From positions 434,001 through 498,000 of the forward strand of contig JAEYHZ010000014.1 of NCBI GenBank assembly GCA_023409265.1: 64,000 nucleotides of DNA, given 5' to 3'. The stretch is from Bacillota bacterium (GTDB lineage: Bacteria; Bacillota; Clostridia; Acetivibrionales; DSM-1351). The notes under the pieces are model-generated. The model ran no database searches and was not told the origin of the DNA. It was given only the letters and a program-made list of their open reading frames with translations. Below, piece by piece: positions 42,904 to 52,880 of this stretch. Each line of letters begins with the position of its first letter. Within the stretch, counting starts at the first letter, position 1. The position numbers and the translations under genes were made by a program.

Positions 42904-45369
42904 TCAGTATACTTCCACCTCAACGAAGTGATTGTAAGGGTTAACGCTGTTTCCATTGACGTATAGCCTGACATACCTGGCACTGACCGAATTGAAGGTA
43001 GTGGTTTTACCGTTGCTGCTTTCGGCATATTCACTGTCGGTTCCGGTGCCAAAGCCGGCACTATTGTCGGTATCGTTATTGAAAACGGTGGTAACACCAC
43101 TGTTGAAGCTTGCGTCATTGGATACTCTGACTATGACGTCATGGTATTGTCTTCCGTCCCCATAGTAATGCCACTGCTTGACAGTGTTTATATTATAGCT
43201 TTGGCCCAGATCTATCTGTATCCACTGAAGTCCTTCACCCACTCCGGCCAGATTGTATGAGGTCTTGTCGCTGTCTGTAATTACCGGACTGTTGGCTATA
43301 TACGTACTTGAAGTTACACTTTTACCCTGGGCCAGGTTAGTTGTATTGCCTCCGGAGTCGGGTTTTACAGTAACTGTTATGGTATTTCCCTGTAATACCG
43401 TTCCCCCGGCATCAGATACATCCGCCCTGTAGGTGTATGTACCTGCAGCCTTTCCTGCTGCTGCAAAGGTGAAGGTCTGAGCAGAAGAGAAATTTACCGT
43501 AAGTGAATTGTTTAGAACAATATTTGTACCACTAGCCGACGTTTCATACAGTTTGACATTTGCTGCGCTGTTATAGGCAGGAACACTTATTGTTATGGTG
43601 TAGCTTCCTGTATTGCTTGCATTGTCAACAGAGATAGCAGGAGCTCTCAAAATGGGGGAGGCTGTTACCGTTACTGTAAGATTACTGCTCTGAGCCGTCT
43701 TTCCCGCCCCGTCGGACACTTCGGCCCTGTAGGTATAGGTTCCTGCCGGCTTATTTGCTGCAGTATAATTAAAGGTCTGTACTGCAGGAGAATTCGCAGT
43801 AAGTGTTTTGGTTAACACTATATTGCTGGTTCCGCCTGCTGTTTCATACAGCTTCAGATTGGTTGCACTGTTGTTGGCCGGTGCGGTAACAGTCACTGTA
43901 TAATTACCGGTATTACTGGCATTGTCAACGCTTAGTGATGCAGGCATAATGGTGACGCCCGAGGATTGTGTCACCTGAACCGTTGTTGTGGTACTTTGAG
44001 TTGTTCCGCCAGAACTGGCCAAATCTGCCCTGTAGCTGTATATTCCGTTTGCCTTTCCATTTACACTGCAAGTGAAGGTCTGCTCCTGTGACAGGGTTGG
44101 TGAAACAGACTGCGAAAGCACTTTTGTGCTTCCTTCAAATATATCAAGTGAAGTGGCACCGCTGTTTGGAAGCACCTTTGCAGTTATTGTATAACTACCG
44201 CTGTTTACAGGGTTATCAACGGTTACAACTGCTGCCTTAGGGCCATTATTGGTGCTGGAGTCCTTAACAGTATCTTTTCTGGTAACAGAATTATTTCTGT
44301 AGTAATTTACATTTGCTTCTGCCTGAGCCGGTACCATGAGCTTATCCTTTGCATAATAAACCCAGTCCACATCCTGAATATATGCTCTCTGTGCACTGCC
44401 GCCAGCCCATACTCCATCTATGAACCACTGGTTAAAGGACAGAAACATGGGGGTTGTAGGAACATATTTACCACTGTGTGTTGCAACAAGCGATCCATTA
44501 ATATAGTATTTGACCTCCGAACTTGAGCACTGGATTGAACAGATATACCAGCCATCGAAGCTCTGGCTTGTAGCTTGTGTTACTCTGTCACTTCCCGTAT
44601 CCCAGGTAGTATTCCACATGGTGCTGGTAGATTTACCCCATCCGCCATTGGACAGATATTCAAAATCCATCTCTCCATAGTCAGTGCTGTTGGCAAGTGT
44701 ATAAGGCGAAATTGTATAAAAAGTTTGAACTATCTGATCTCCGTCAACCCCATATGAAGGAGTATCGGAAAACTTTACCCTGGCGGCATATGTTCCGTAT
44801 AAAAACTCTCTGGGAGCCATTAATTCGGCCTGAACGGTATTATTCCCCTGACCGTTGGTGGTTGCCGTGAGCCTGAGAAACTTATTAGTGGAGTTGGCAG
44901 GATCATTAACAAAGGAAACATTGTTCTTTGACCATACACATCCGCCCGGACCCGGCCCGCCGGTTCTGTCGCTGACCTCGTACCCGAAATCCGTCAAGGA
45001 TTGATCTGAACTGGTACTATACATGTTGAAATCATCAAAAAATACAGCTGCTGCATCATAGCCGTTTTGATTCTCTGCGGGAGCAGGGGGGATAGGTGGA
45101 GCAGGAATCAATATGGCCCAAGCGTTACCTAAAACATCCATGGGCTCTTCATTTACAGTGTACCACTTGGCCTGCCAGACTGCCCGATTGTGAGTAACTA
45201 TACTGTCTGCCGGATATGCTGTTGTTGCATTCCACTCGGGGTATGCTGCAGCATCTGCGGTATAAAAGCTGCCTGTTACAGATACTGCCGTCAATAGCAG
45301 GCACAATACCATGAAAAGGATAAAATTTCTTCTGCATCCAACCAGATGCCTTGAATTAAAAGTACTCAT
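42904..45369 (-). CDS. Secreted multidomain GH16 glycosidase with CBM5/12-like, Ig-like and F5/8C (CBM32-like) domains
   Basis: An 821-residue secreted enzyme. A signal peptide with a long basic start is cleaved near residue 40 (TADA/AAY). A CBM5/12-like module (about 43-87: YPEWNATTAYPADSIVTHNRAVWQAKW) precedes a Pro-rich linker. The GH16 domain (about 105-345) has Glu233-x-Asp235-x-Glu237 in GEMDFEYLSNGGWGK. Three Ig-like repeats of about 95 residues follow (380-665, each with SVDNASNTG.YT-type starts). The C-terminal discoidin/F5-8C sugar-binding domain (about 672-821) ends RYVRLYVNGN. It has no dockerin or SLH domain. It would degrade an extracellular polysaccharide for the adjacent importer. 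Confidence 0.92.
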   Translation of the reverse strand: MSTFNSRHLVGCRRNFILFMVLCLLLTAVSVTGSFYTADAAAYPEWNATTAYPADSIVTHNRAVWQAKWYTVNEEPMDVLGNAWAILIPAPPIPPAPAENQNGYDAAAVFFDDFNMYSTSSDQSLTDFGYEVSDRTGGPGPGGCVWSKNNVSFVNDPANSTNKFLRLTATTNGQGNNTVQAELMAPREFLYGTYAARVKFSDTPSYGVDGDQIVQTFYTISPYTLANSTDYGEMDFEYLSNGGWGKSTSTMWNTTWDTGSDRVTQATSQSFDGWYICSIQCSSSEVKYYINGSLVATHSGKYVPTTPMFLSFNQWFIDGVWAGGSAQRAYIQDVDWVYYAKDKLMVPAQAEANVNYYRNNSVTRKDTVKDSSTNNGPKAAVVTVDNPVNSGSYTITAKVLPNSGATSLDIFEGSTKVLSQSVSPTLSQEQTFTCSVNGKANGIYSYRADLASSGGTTQSTTTTVQVTQSSGVTIMPASLSVDNASNTGNYTVTVTAPANNSATNLKLYETAGGTSNIVLTKTLTANSPAVQTFNYTAANKPAGTYTYRAEVSDGAGKTAQSSNLTVTVTASPILRAPAISVDNASNTGSYTITISVPAYNSAANVKLYETSASGTNIVLNNSLTVNFSSAQTFTFAAAGKAAGTYTYRADVSDAGGTVLQGNTITVTVKPDSGGNTTNLAQGKSVTSSTYIANSPVITDSDKTSYNLAGVGEGLQWIQIDLGQSYNINTVKQWHYYGDGRQYHDVIVRVSNDASFNSGVTTVFNNDTDNSAGFGTGTDSEYAESSNGKTTTFNSVSARYVRLYVNGNSVNPYNHFVEVEVY

Positions 45370-45515
45370 ACATTATCCTCCAATCTTCAAACAATAGTTT
45401 ACATTTCCTGTTTTTAATGCTTGTCCTCCTTTCATTTCCATCCTATCTCAAAAACAGCTGTAAAAAAATAAACCAGAATTAGAAAATATATTTAAAAAAA
45501 TGAACAAAAAAAGAA

Positions 45516-45533
45516 GAGGTTTTTTATAACCTC
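45516..45533 (-). terminator. Terminator after the response regulator
   Basis: gaggtt/aacctc arms (45516-45521, 45528-45533) form a short stem. On the minus strand it is followed by TCTTTTTTT. It lies 76 bases after the 45609 stop and before the secreted GH16 gene. Confidence 0.6.
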
Positions 45534-45608
45534 ATCTGTTTATGCTTTTAGTCCATATTTAACTAACTTAAATCCATAATATTACAATTTTTGAATTAAA
45601 TAGCTAAA

Positions 45609-47027
45609 TCATTCCTCTTTATGCCTGTATTGTCCGGGTGTAACCCCGGTTGTTTTCTTGAAAACTCTTATAAAATAGAAATAGTCCGAATAGCCGCATT
45701 TTGCTGCAATTTCACCTTGAGAATATTCTGTTTTCTGAAGAAGCTCTTTTGCGTAATTCATTCTCATTTTGGTAATATAATCTGTAAAGGTCATTCCAAG
45801 TTCTTTCCGGAAAAGCTGGCTTATATAATTGGGATTGATAACAAAATCCTGTGCAAGGCTTTTTATGGAAATATCCTTAAAGAAGTTCTGGTTTATATGG
45901 TTGATTATCTTCTTGAAGTATTCATTCCGTACTTCCTCGGTAAGAACATTGGTATTAAGTCCCATCAGTCCAGTGATTTTCTCTTTGATATATTCAACCA
46001 TGGAGTACATGTCTATGAACAGATAACATAAGTCATCAAAGCTGTAAACATATTCCTCATAGCAATCCTCTCCAAGGTTCCTGTTGCTTAATTTAACGTA
46101 ATCATTGTAAATGTTCATGGCATGCTTTATTGATAATCTCCCGGCTTTAGCCATGTTGAAAATATTATCCAATTCCTTGACCAGCTCATTTAAATCCATT
46201 TTAATGAATGCATTTTCATATTTTACAATCTGTGTTTCAGGTTCTATATTATTTAAGTTCATACTCCCGTACAGCTTCCTTGTACCGGTTATAAAGAACT
46301 GGTATGCCAGAGTTAAAGCCTCATCTATGTATTTTCTCATACTAAAGGCAGAGTATACACCTTCGCAAATTCCAATACCTTTTACTCCTTCGGGAATTGT
46401 TCCCATAGTATCACCAATACTGCTGAAATCATCCTGTCTTCCAATGTATATGCTTTTATTGCTTCCGGTCTTGATTTTAATATATCGCTTATTTTCAAAA
46501 ACAAGTTCCTTTCCACCAACAGAAGCAATTATTGCAATCCTGTCTCCATGTGATATTCCATGCTCACTGAAATATGAGTCCAAGCCAAGCCTTGCCTCAC
46601 GGGTTTCCTCCTCCAGAAGAGAGATTACATCACAGGTGTCTATTTTGTCTGAATCCTTTAAAATCCTGGCAGCCTTCTTAAGAACTTTAACAATTTCCTC
46701 ATCGTCAAAAGGTTTCAGACAATAGCCCACCGCTCCGTAATCGAGAGCTTTTCTGGCATAGGCAAATTCGGCGTATCCGCTTATCACTACGAAAAGTATG
46801 TCTTTATGGATTGCCTGCACATTTTTTATCAGCTCAAGTCCGCTCATACCCGGCATGCGGATATCTGTAAAAACAATATGGGGCTTCATTTCGCAAATCT
46901 TCTCATATGCTTCAACACCATCCCTGGCACTGCCCACCACTTCAAAACCGCAGCCCGCCCAATCGGTACCCATCACAAGACTTTTTATTATAAATTCCTC
47001 ATCATCCACAACCAAAACTTTGTACAT
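45609..47027 (-). CDS. YesN-type response regulator with AraC domain
   Basis: A 472-residue regulator. The receiver domain has acidic D8/D9, phospho-acceptor D55 (FTDIRMPGMSG) and Lys in YCLKPFDDEEI. A middle region of about 250 residues has no assigned fold. Two C-terminal AraC helix-turn-helix motifs are present (IKSLAQDFVINPNYISQLFRKEL and QGEIAAKCGYSDYFYFIRVF), then TTGVTPGQYRHK. It follows the sensor kinase gene by 28 bases. The likely targets are the two GH16 genes and the LplABC importer just downstream. Confidence 0.95.
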   Translation of the reverse strand: MYKVLVVDDEEFIIKSLVMGTDWAGCGFEVVGSARDGVEAYEKICEMKPHIVFTDIRMPGMSGLELIKNVQAIHKDILFVVISGYAEFAYARKALDYGAVGYCLKPFDDEEIVKVLKKAARILKDSDKIDTCDVISLLEEETREARLGLDSYFSEHGISHGDRIAIIASVGGKELVFENKRYIKIKTGSNKSIYIGRQDDFSSIGDTMGTIPEGVKGIGICEGVYSAFSMRKYIDEALTLAYQFFITGTRKLYGSMNLNNIEPETQIVKYENAFIKMDLNELVKELDNIFNMAKAGRLSIKHAMNIYNDYVKLSNRNLGEDCYEEYVYSFDDLCYLFIDMYSMVEYIKEKITGLMGLNTNVLTEEVRNEYFKKIINHINQNFFKDISIKSLAQDFVINPNYISQLFRKELGMTFTDYITKMRMNYAKELLQKTEYSQGEIAAKCGYSDYFYFIRVFKKTTGVTPGQYRHKEE

Positions 47028-47055
47028 AAACCCTCCATATCACCCGGAAACAGCC

Positions 47056-48867
47056 TTATATCTGGCTTCCCGGAATAGTAATGGTAACCCTTGTGCCCTC
47101 GCCCTTCGTGCTGTCGAAATTCAGTCCATATTGCATCCCATAAGTAAGCTTTAATCTATTGTTTACATTATATATTCCTATGCTTTCAACCTTCTTTTCA
47201 TCCTGCTTCTGTATTGGCAAAATATGAGGTGATTCCGCCAGCTTGAGTCTGATGCTGTCCAGCTTTGCCCCATCAATCCCTACACCGTTGTCCTCCACCC
47301 ATATTTGAAGGTTGCCATCTATAAACCTACTTCCAACCCACAAAACACCCTTATCTCTTTTAGGTTCAATTCCGTGATAAATAGCGTTCTCCACAAGTGG
47401 CTGCAGTATCATTTTCAGGATATTTGCTTCAAGTGTTCTTTCCTCAAAATCAAAGTTGGCTTCAAGCCTGTTCCCAAATCTTATAATGTGTATCTGGATA
47501 TATGCACGAATTATATTTATTTCATCACTGAGCTTGACAATACCTGATCCGTTGGCACTGTACCGGAATATCAGCGCCAGTGCCTTTGACATCTCGTACA
47601 GTTTATCTACACCCTCTTCAAGAGATATTCCCTTCATTACTTCCAGAGTATTATACAGGAAGTGAGGATTTATCTGGCTCCTCAGGTAGGCAAGCTCGGC
47701 CTTTTCCTTTTCCAGCTCCATTTCATATAGCTTGGAGTTTGTCTCAAACAGCCGGTGGGTCAGATTATCTATTTCTTTCATCATACTGTTGAATTCGTAC
47801 TCAAGAATGTTTATTTCGGAGCTTCCTTCCAGCTGGACTTTTTTCCTCAGATCCTTTATACTTCCCGACTTGATATTATTCATAAAAAATATGAGCTTCT
47901 TTATTGGTGTTGTGATGTTGTTTATTGTAAAGAAGAATAACAGGCATATTATTACAATCGATATAGAGAATATCCTCAATATCCTGAACCTGGTCTGGTC
48001 AATTTCAGAAAACAATTGTTTTTCCTGTACAAAACTGACTATTTTACCCTCAATCTCTGGAATATTGCTGATGTTGACAATATTCTTATAGCCGTTTATT
48101 TCTATAATCTTCTGTGGCGAGCTGTTATTTTTGTCCAGCAGCAGTTCTTTTATCTCCCGGTTATTGTTGATACCCAGAGGATCCTTGGGAGCATACAATA
48201 CCCCATTCTTATCCATAAGGTAATATTTGATTTCTGTATTATTGGATATCTTGTTGATTTCATTAAATATGGAATTGAGATCAACCATAATTGAAGCAAA
48301 ACCCAGCTTTTTGGCAAAAGAATCGGAATCATAGGAGGAATAAAAGTACATTCCGAATAAGAAGAACATTCTACTATCCTTTTTGAAAACATCTAATTTT
48401 TCAAAACCCGTATTATATATCTTTCCGTCGTCGGGAATGGATTTCATAAGATTTTTGGCAACATCATAGTTGCCGCTCATGGTAAAGTACTGGCCATTTT
48501 GGCCGATTATTGCAACATCAAAAATATCTTTTTTAATATTTACCATATTTCCGCTTAAAATGGTCAGCTCTTCTCCTGCTTTGTAAGAATCGATCATGGT
48601 ATTGCTTGAATAGATTTTTTGTGTATTTGTGTCATAACCGATGTTTTGAAGAATACTTCTGAGTTCCTGTGTATATCTGGCTACGCTGTACTGAATAGTA
48701 TAGGTTATCTCGGAAGTATAGTTTTTATTTTTCTTTACCAATATATCAGAAATATTGTAATAGGATTGTGATAAAATTGCGATCAGTACAATGAGTGTCA
48801 ATACTCCATTTATTATAAGCTGCGTTGTAATGGGTAACTTTTTAAAAAACCTCATATGACCTCCCAC
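47056..48867 (-). CDS. YesM-type sensor histidine kinase
   Basis: A 603-residue membrane sensor. Transmembrane helices at about residues 15-37 and 295-317 flank an extracellular sensing domain. A HAMP-like linker (ITTPIKKLIFFMNNI) and a coiled segment follow. The acceptor box is LRSQINPHFLYNTLEVMKGI, the N-box LQPLVENAIYHGI, the G box VEDNGVGID, and SIGIYNVNNRLKLTYG is present. It is first in the two-gene kinase/regulator operon. The proposed signal is the sugar produced by the secreted GH16 enzyme. Confidence 0.95.
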   Translation of the reverse strand: MGGHMRFFKKLPITTQLIINGVLTLIVLIAILSQSYYNISDILVKKNKNYTSEITYTIQYSVARYTQELRSILQNIGYDTNTQKIYSSNTMIDSYKAGEELTILSGNMVNIKKDIFDVAIIGQNGQYFTMSGNYDVAKNLMKSIPDDGKIYNTGFEKLDVFKKDSRMFFLFGMYFYSSYDSDSFAKKLGFASIMVDLNSIFNEINKISNNTEIKYYLMDKNGVLYAPKDPLGINNNREIKELLLDKNNSSPQKIIEINGYKNIVNISNIPEIEGKIVSFVQEKQLFSEIDQTRFRILRIFSISIVIICLLFFFTINNITTPIKKLIFFMNNIKSGSIKDLRKKVQLEGSSEINILEYEFNSMMKEIDNLTHRLFETNSKLYEMELEKEKAELAYLRSQINPHFLYNTLEVMKGISLEEGVDKLYEMSKALALIFRYSANGSGIVKLSDEINIIRAYIQIHIIRFGNRLEANFDFEERTLEANILKMILQPLVENAIYHGIEPKRDKGVLWVGSRFIDGNLQIWVEDNGVGIDGAKLDSIRLKLAESPHILPIQKQDEKKVESIGIYNVNNRLKLTYGMQYGLNFDSTKGEGTRVTITIPGSQI

Positions 48868-49008
48868 AAAGTATCCAAATAGCTGTATTATGCCCGCTTG
48901 TTATATCTTATGGCACAATTTTGATTAGCCAACCACTCTTATATTTAACTATATCATTGTCACAATATAAAAGAAAAGAAAAAAATTACTGCGGGAGATA
49001 AACCTTAT

Positions 49009-49053
49009 AACCTGAAGAGGTCCCCTGCGCCGTGCAGGGGACCTCTTCAGGTT
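49009..49053 (-). terminator. 20-bp perfect hairpin after the acyltransferase gene
   Basis: A perfect 20-bp stem (49009-49028 with 49034-49053, loop of five) lies about 25 bases past the acyltransferase stop. It is the most stable hairpin in the window. The following minus-strand sequence is AT-rich but has no pure T-run. It probably terminates transcription from 50076. Confidence 0.7.
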
Positions 49054-49077
49054 TATGCTGCTGTTTCACATATGAAT

Positions 49078-50076
49078 CTAACTTTTCACAGCTGTATCAA
49101 CTGCCGTTCTTACAGCGGGTTTCGGAGCTATAAGTTTATATAGATACCATATAAATGCTACAATAATTATGAATATAACTAATGCATAAGTTGGTGCCAT
49201 CCGATAAAAACCGGATGACTTTACCGCAAATATTAAAACGTTGCTCAATACAAGATAGAATAGGCTGTACTTCCCGATTTGAGATAACCATTGGGTGAAC
49301 TTGCTTTCTGCAATGGCATTTGAAAGCAAATAATATGCATAGACGAACAGCATTGCACCAAATATCCAGGCTATGCTGGGAGGAAATCGGGAAGGATAAT
49401 TTTTCAATACCGAATAGACCGGGAAAATGGAGGTTGCCATGACGGCTCCTATCAAATGTTTCACATTAAATACAACTTTATTTTTAGCAAAATAAATGCC
49501 TATTACAAAATAAATCATATACTGAAAAACAGGGAAATAAGCAAAGTTTGTCCCTCCAATAAAGAGACCGATTACAGGATATACCTTACCGTACGGTATT
49601 AAGCACAGAACCCCGCTTAAAACAAAAGTTGCCAAGACAAAAATGCCGTTAACCTTCTTAAATGCAAAGAACAGCACCAGAAGCACTATCATGACGGCAG
49701 TAAAGGATGCCAGAAATTCAGACCATCCTGCCAGTGACTTAAAGAGTAAAGTTTCCTCAAATACACTCTTGCTTAATACGGCCTTCTCGATAAAGATCCT
49801 GAAGGCCAGGCTTGATATGTAAAACGCAGCCAGAGTCTTTCCCGAATTTTTTAAAATACGCGAATACGCCACTGAAAACGGCTTTGTGAGATATGCATAA
49901 TAGGCTGCAAATCCAAATGCAAACATGAAACCGGAAAAGGTTGTAAGATTGATATACTCCGAAACATAATACAATTTTTTTGATAAATCGAAATTTACAA
50001 AAAACTGAAGGCAGTGTGCAAAGATCATCAATATGGTCAGGATGCCCTTAAAGCAGTCTAATGACTTGTTACGCAT
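49078..50076 (-). CDS. Membrane acyltransferase, family 3 (OafA/NodX-like)
   Basis: A 332-residue polytopic protein with about ten hydrophobic helices. The N-terminal signature R-N-K-S-L-D-C-F-K-G-I-L-x-x-L-x-x-F-A-H, with its His at about residue 21, is typical of acyltransferase-3 proteins, which O-acetylate sugars or peptides at the membrane. It is downstream of the GH2 gene but separated by a terminator (50179-50205), so read-through or a separate promoter is possible. The acceptor is unknown: cell-wall or exported glycan modification rather than catabolism is the usual role. Confidence 0.82.
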   Translation of the reverse strand: MRNKSLDCFKGILTILMIFAHCLQFFVNFDLSKKLYYVSEYINLTTFSGFMFAFGFAAYYAYLTKPFSVAYSRILKNSGKTLAAFYISSLAFRIFIEKAVLSKSVFEETLLFKSLAGWSEFLASFTAVMIVLLVLFFAFKKVNGIFVLATFVLSGVLCLIPYGKVYPVIGLFIGGTNFAYFPVFQYMIYFVIGIYFAKNKVVFNVKHLIGAVMATSIFPVYSVLKNYPSRFPPSIAWIFGAMLFVYAYYLLSNAIAESKFTQWLSQIGKYSLFYLVLSNVLIFAVKSSGFYRMAPTYALVIFIIIVAFIWYLYKLIAPKPAVRTAVDTAVKS

Positions 50077-50178
50077 TATTGTTCCTCCTTAAATTTCTTT
50101 GTCCTGTAATTTGAACCATTGTCCTTAACTCATCCGAGCAATAAACATTCTCATCGTCAAATTCCTATACACTAAAAA

Positions 50179-50205
50179 ACGGCAGATACGAATACGCTCT
50201 GCCGT
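50179..50205 (-). terminator. Rho-independent terminator after the GH2 gene
   Basis: acggcaga (50179-50186) pairs with tctgccgt (50198-50205). On the minus strand the stem is followed directly by TTTTTT. It lies 12 bases past the GH2 stop. Confidence 0.85.
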
Positions 50206-50217
50206 CTTATAAATTAA

Positions 50218-51948
50218 TTACTTTTCTTCCGGTTTCCAGATTCCATTATTAATGGCCCGGATTATTTCAGGGTCAATTTTGGGTTTTCTGTCATATGTAA
50301 GTAAACCGTTAATTTCCTGCTCCACATCAGTGATCTGCGTATAGCAAAAACCTTGGATGACCGGGGATTCAAGTATGGGCGATACTACTGAATAATACCT
50401 GTTTGCAAAATCCTCTTCCGAGGTGGCATTGGAATAGCCCCATCCTTCCCAGGAACCTTTCTTGAAGGAAATGCCTCCAAATTCGGTAACCATTATGGGT
50501 TGATTACTGTAGCTCCAGCCTTGGGCAAACAGACACCTGCTTGCAGGCATTGAACTCAGTGTACTCTCCAGACTCTTATACCTGTCTGACAGGATTTCTT
50601 TTCTGGATTCATAGTCGTGAATGGTCAATATATCTGTACAGGTGTGTTCCCATCCGTCATTGGAGATAACAGGCCTTGTCTTATCCAGGGATTTTGTTAT
50701 ATAAACCATTGCGGCACTGTGACTCTGTTCATCAGCTTCATGCATAATATTGGGAACTCCCCAGGATTCATTCAAAGGAGTCCATGCAAAGATGCAGGGA
50801 TGGTTATAATCTCTCAGGATTTCTTCCATCCATTCATTTGTAATTCGCTTTACATACTTTCTTGTATAAACGTAAGCCGCACATATTTCTCCCCAAACTA
50901 TAAAGCCCATTTTATCGGCATGATACAGATACCTCGGATCCTCAATCTTCTGATGCTTTCTGACACCGTTAAAGCCCATTTCTTTGGCCAGCCTGATATC
51001 TGTAACAAAAGCCTCATCATCCGGAGCCGTGAGAAGCGACTCCTCCCAATACCCCTGGTCCAACAGGAGCTTCTGATAGTAAGGACGGTTATTAAGCATG
51101 AATTTTCCGTCAACAATAGAAACCTTACGCATCCCAAAATATGATTCTACTATATCAATCTGCTTGTTATCACTAACAACTTTAAATACTATATCAAACA
51201 ACCTTGGATTTTCCGGTGTCCAGACCAATTCCTCCTGGAAATGCCATTTAACCAGTGCCTGCTGATCTATGGTAATTTTGTAAACTCCCTTGTTTCTGGG
51301 AGATGAAACAGAGTGGGTTGCAACCTCTATTCCCTCAAAGCTTATAGTGGTTTCCAGCACTGCGCCCTCATTTCCCACTATCTCATATTCTACTTCCAGA
51401 GCCAGATTATCAAGATCCGGCGTCATCCATACCTTGGACAGATAGCACTCATTTACGATTTCCAGCCAAACTGTCTGCCATATCCCGGTTGTCCGGGTGT
51501 AGAAAATACCGCTTGAGGTTTTCTCCCAGAACTGTTTTCCTCTTGGCAGCTCCAAATCCAGTGTATCATCAAAAACTCTGAGCTTTATTTCATTTTCGCC
51601 TTTATTTATAAAATCGGTAATATCGGCTTCAAAGCTGATATGGCCACCTACATGATTAATGACATGTGCACCGTTAACCCAGACATCACACTCATAATCA
51701 ACAGCTCCAAAATGTATCAATACCCTCTTGCCTGAAAGCTCCTCGTCGACATTAAAGCTCCTTCTGTACCAAACTGTGTCATGAAAATCCTGAATATCAA
51801 TTCCTGATAATTTAGTCTGATATGCATAAGGTACCATTATTTGTTTATCGAATGCAGCTTCTTCAAAGGAGAAGTCCCACAAACCATTTAAGTTTATCCA
51901 ATTATCCCGTACAAATTGCGGTCGTGGATACTCATTTCTTGGAATCAT
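50218..51948 (-). CDS. GH2-family glycosidase (beta-galactosidase/beta-glucuronidase-like)
   Basis: A 576-residue cytoplasmic enzyme with the short GH2 layout. The sugar-binding jelly roll comes first (about 10-170: LNGLWDFSF...VWYRRSF), then an Ig-like domain (about 175-275) and a TIM barrel. The acid/base Glu394 is in PLNESWG and the nucleophile Glu489 in IMVTEFGG. There is no signal peptide. It is 44 bases after the MalG-type permease, so it likely hydrolyses the imported oligosaccharide. Galactosidase, glucuronidase and mannosidase members share these motifs, and the specificity is open. Confidence 0.9.
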   Translation of the reverse strand: MIPRNEYPRPQFVRDNWINLNGLWDFSFEEAAFDKQIMVPYAYQTKLSGIDIQDFHDTVWYRRSFNVDEELSGKRVLIHFGAVDYECDVWVNGAHVINHVGGHISFEADITDFINKGENEIKLRVFDDTLDLELPRGKQFWEKTSSGIFYTRTTGIWQTVWLEIVNECYLSKVWMTPDLDNLALEVEYEIVGNEGAVLETTISFEGIEVATHSVSSPRNKGVYKITIDQQALVKWHFQEELVWTPENPRLFDIVFKVVSDNKQIDIVESYFGMRKVSIVDGKFMLNNRPYYQKLLLDQGYWEESLLTAPDDEAFVTDIRLAKEMGFNGVRKHQKIEDPRYLYHADKMGFIVWGEICAAYVYTRKYVKRITNEWMEEILRDYNHPCIFAWTPLNESWGVPNIMHEADEQSHSAAMVYITKSLDKTRPVISNDGWEHTCTDILTIHDYESRKEILSDRYKSLESTLSSMPASRCLFAQGWSYSNQPIMVTEFGGISFKKGSWEGWGYSNATSEEDFANRYYSVVSPILESPVIQGFCYTQITDVEQEINGLLTYDRKPKIDPEIIRAINNGIWKPEEK

Positions 51949-51992
51949 ACAGTATAACCTCCGTAATGTATATATTTGTGCAAATCAAGTGT

Positions 51993-52862
51993 CTACTCTT
52001 TTATTCCCGATGTAAGTGATATACCGTTTATAAAATATTTCTGTGTAAACAGATATAGAATAATCATTGGAATAATAGCTACAATAGCTACTGTACTCAT
52101 TCTGGCCACCTGCACACCGTATACCCCTTTAGCCAACTGAAGTCCGGCGGTAAGAGGCAGTCTATCAAGATTGTTTATTGCAATGGACGGCCACAAAAAG
52201 TCATTCCAGCTTCCTGTAAAGCTAAAAAGTCCAACAGCAATAAGAATAGGTTTAGCTAAAGGTATGACAATTCTAAAGAAAATACCGAAATCCTTTGCAC
52301 CATCTATTCGTGCAGCTTCCAGAAGAGAATCCGGTATTCCGTATAAAAATTGCCTTATCAAAAAGATATTAAACATTCCCGCAAGGCCCGGTACTATAAG
52401 GGCAAGGGGAGTATTGAGCCAGTTAAAATTCAGCATCAGCTTATACATCGGAATAATATTTACTACCGCAGGAAAGGATGAAAGAAACAACATTGAGAAG
52501 AATATTAAATCCCTGCCCTTGAATTTCATCTTTGCATAAGCGTACGCCGACATGGTATATATAAGAACAGCCAGTATGGTATGTGAACCTGATATTATAA
52601 TGGAATTTATAAACCAGTTATATACGGGCAGCTGTTTGTTTGCCGGATTTAAAATTTCCTTGAAATTATTTAGCGTCCATGTTTTTGGAAAGAATAAGAA
52701 GCCTCCTGCCTTATTGATTTCCATATCCACCTTAAATGCCGATAAGAAAATCCAAATCAGCGGAATGATAAATATAACCGCAAATATTATCAAGAACAGG
52801 AAGGCAAATACCTGCCCCTTCTTCCGGGGTTCTTTATACTTTGTATAATCTATTTGACCCAT
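51993..52862 (-). CDS. Sugar ABC transporter permease, MalG type
   Basis: A 289-residue permease. The N-terminal hydrophilic tail (about 20 residues) is followed by VFAFLFLIIFAVIFIIPLIW. The EAA loop is PDSLLEAARIDGAKDFGIFFRIVIP. The frame opens at 52877, but GGAGGTG precedes the ATG at 52862. It follows the MalF-type permease by 18 bases and precedes the GH2 gene. No ATPase is encoded nearby. Confidence 0.93.
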   Translation of the reverse strand: MGQIDYTKYKEPRKKGQVFAFLFLIIFAVIFIIPLIWIFLSAFKVDMEINKAGGFLFFPKTWTLNNFKEILNPANKQLPVYNWFINSIIISGSHTILAVLIYTMSAYAYAKMKFKGRDLIFFSMLFLSSFPAVVNIIPMYKLMLNFNWLNTPLALIVPGLAGMFNIFLIRQFLYGIPDSLLEAARIDGAKDFGIFFRIVIPLAKPILIAVGLFSFTGSWNDFLWPSIAINNLDRLPLTAGLQLAKGVYGVQVARMSTVAIVAIIPMIILYLFTQKYFINGISLTSGIKE

Positions 52863-52880
52863 TTTCAGCACCTCCATCTA

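Noticed and set aside
46111..46725. 204-codon open frame on the plus strand
   Set aside because: Antisense shadow of the response regulator at 45609-47027.
50617..51144. 175-codon open frame on the plus strand
   Set aside because: Antisense to the GH2 gene, across its catalytic Glu region.
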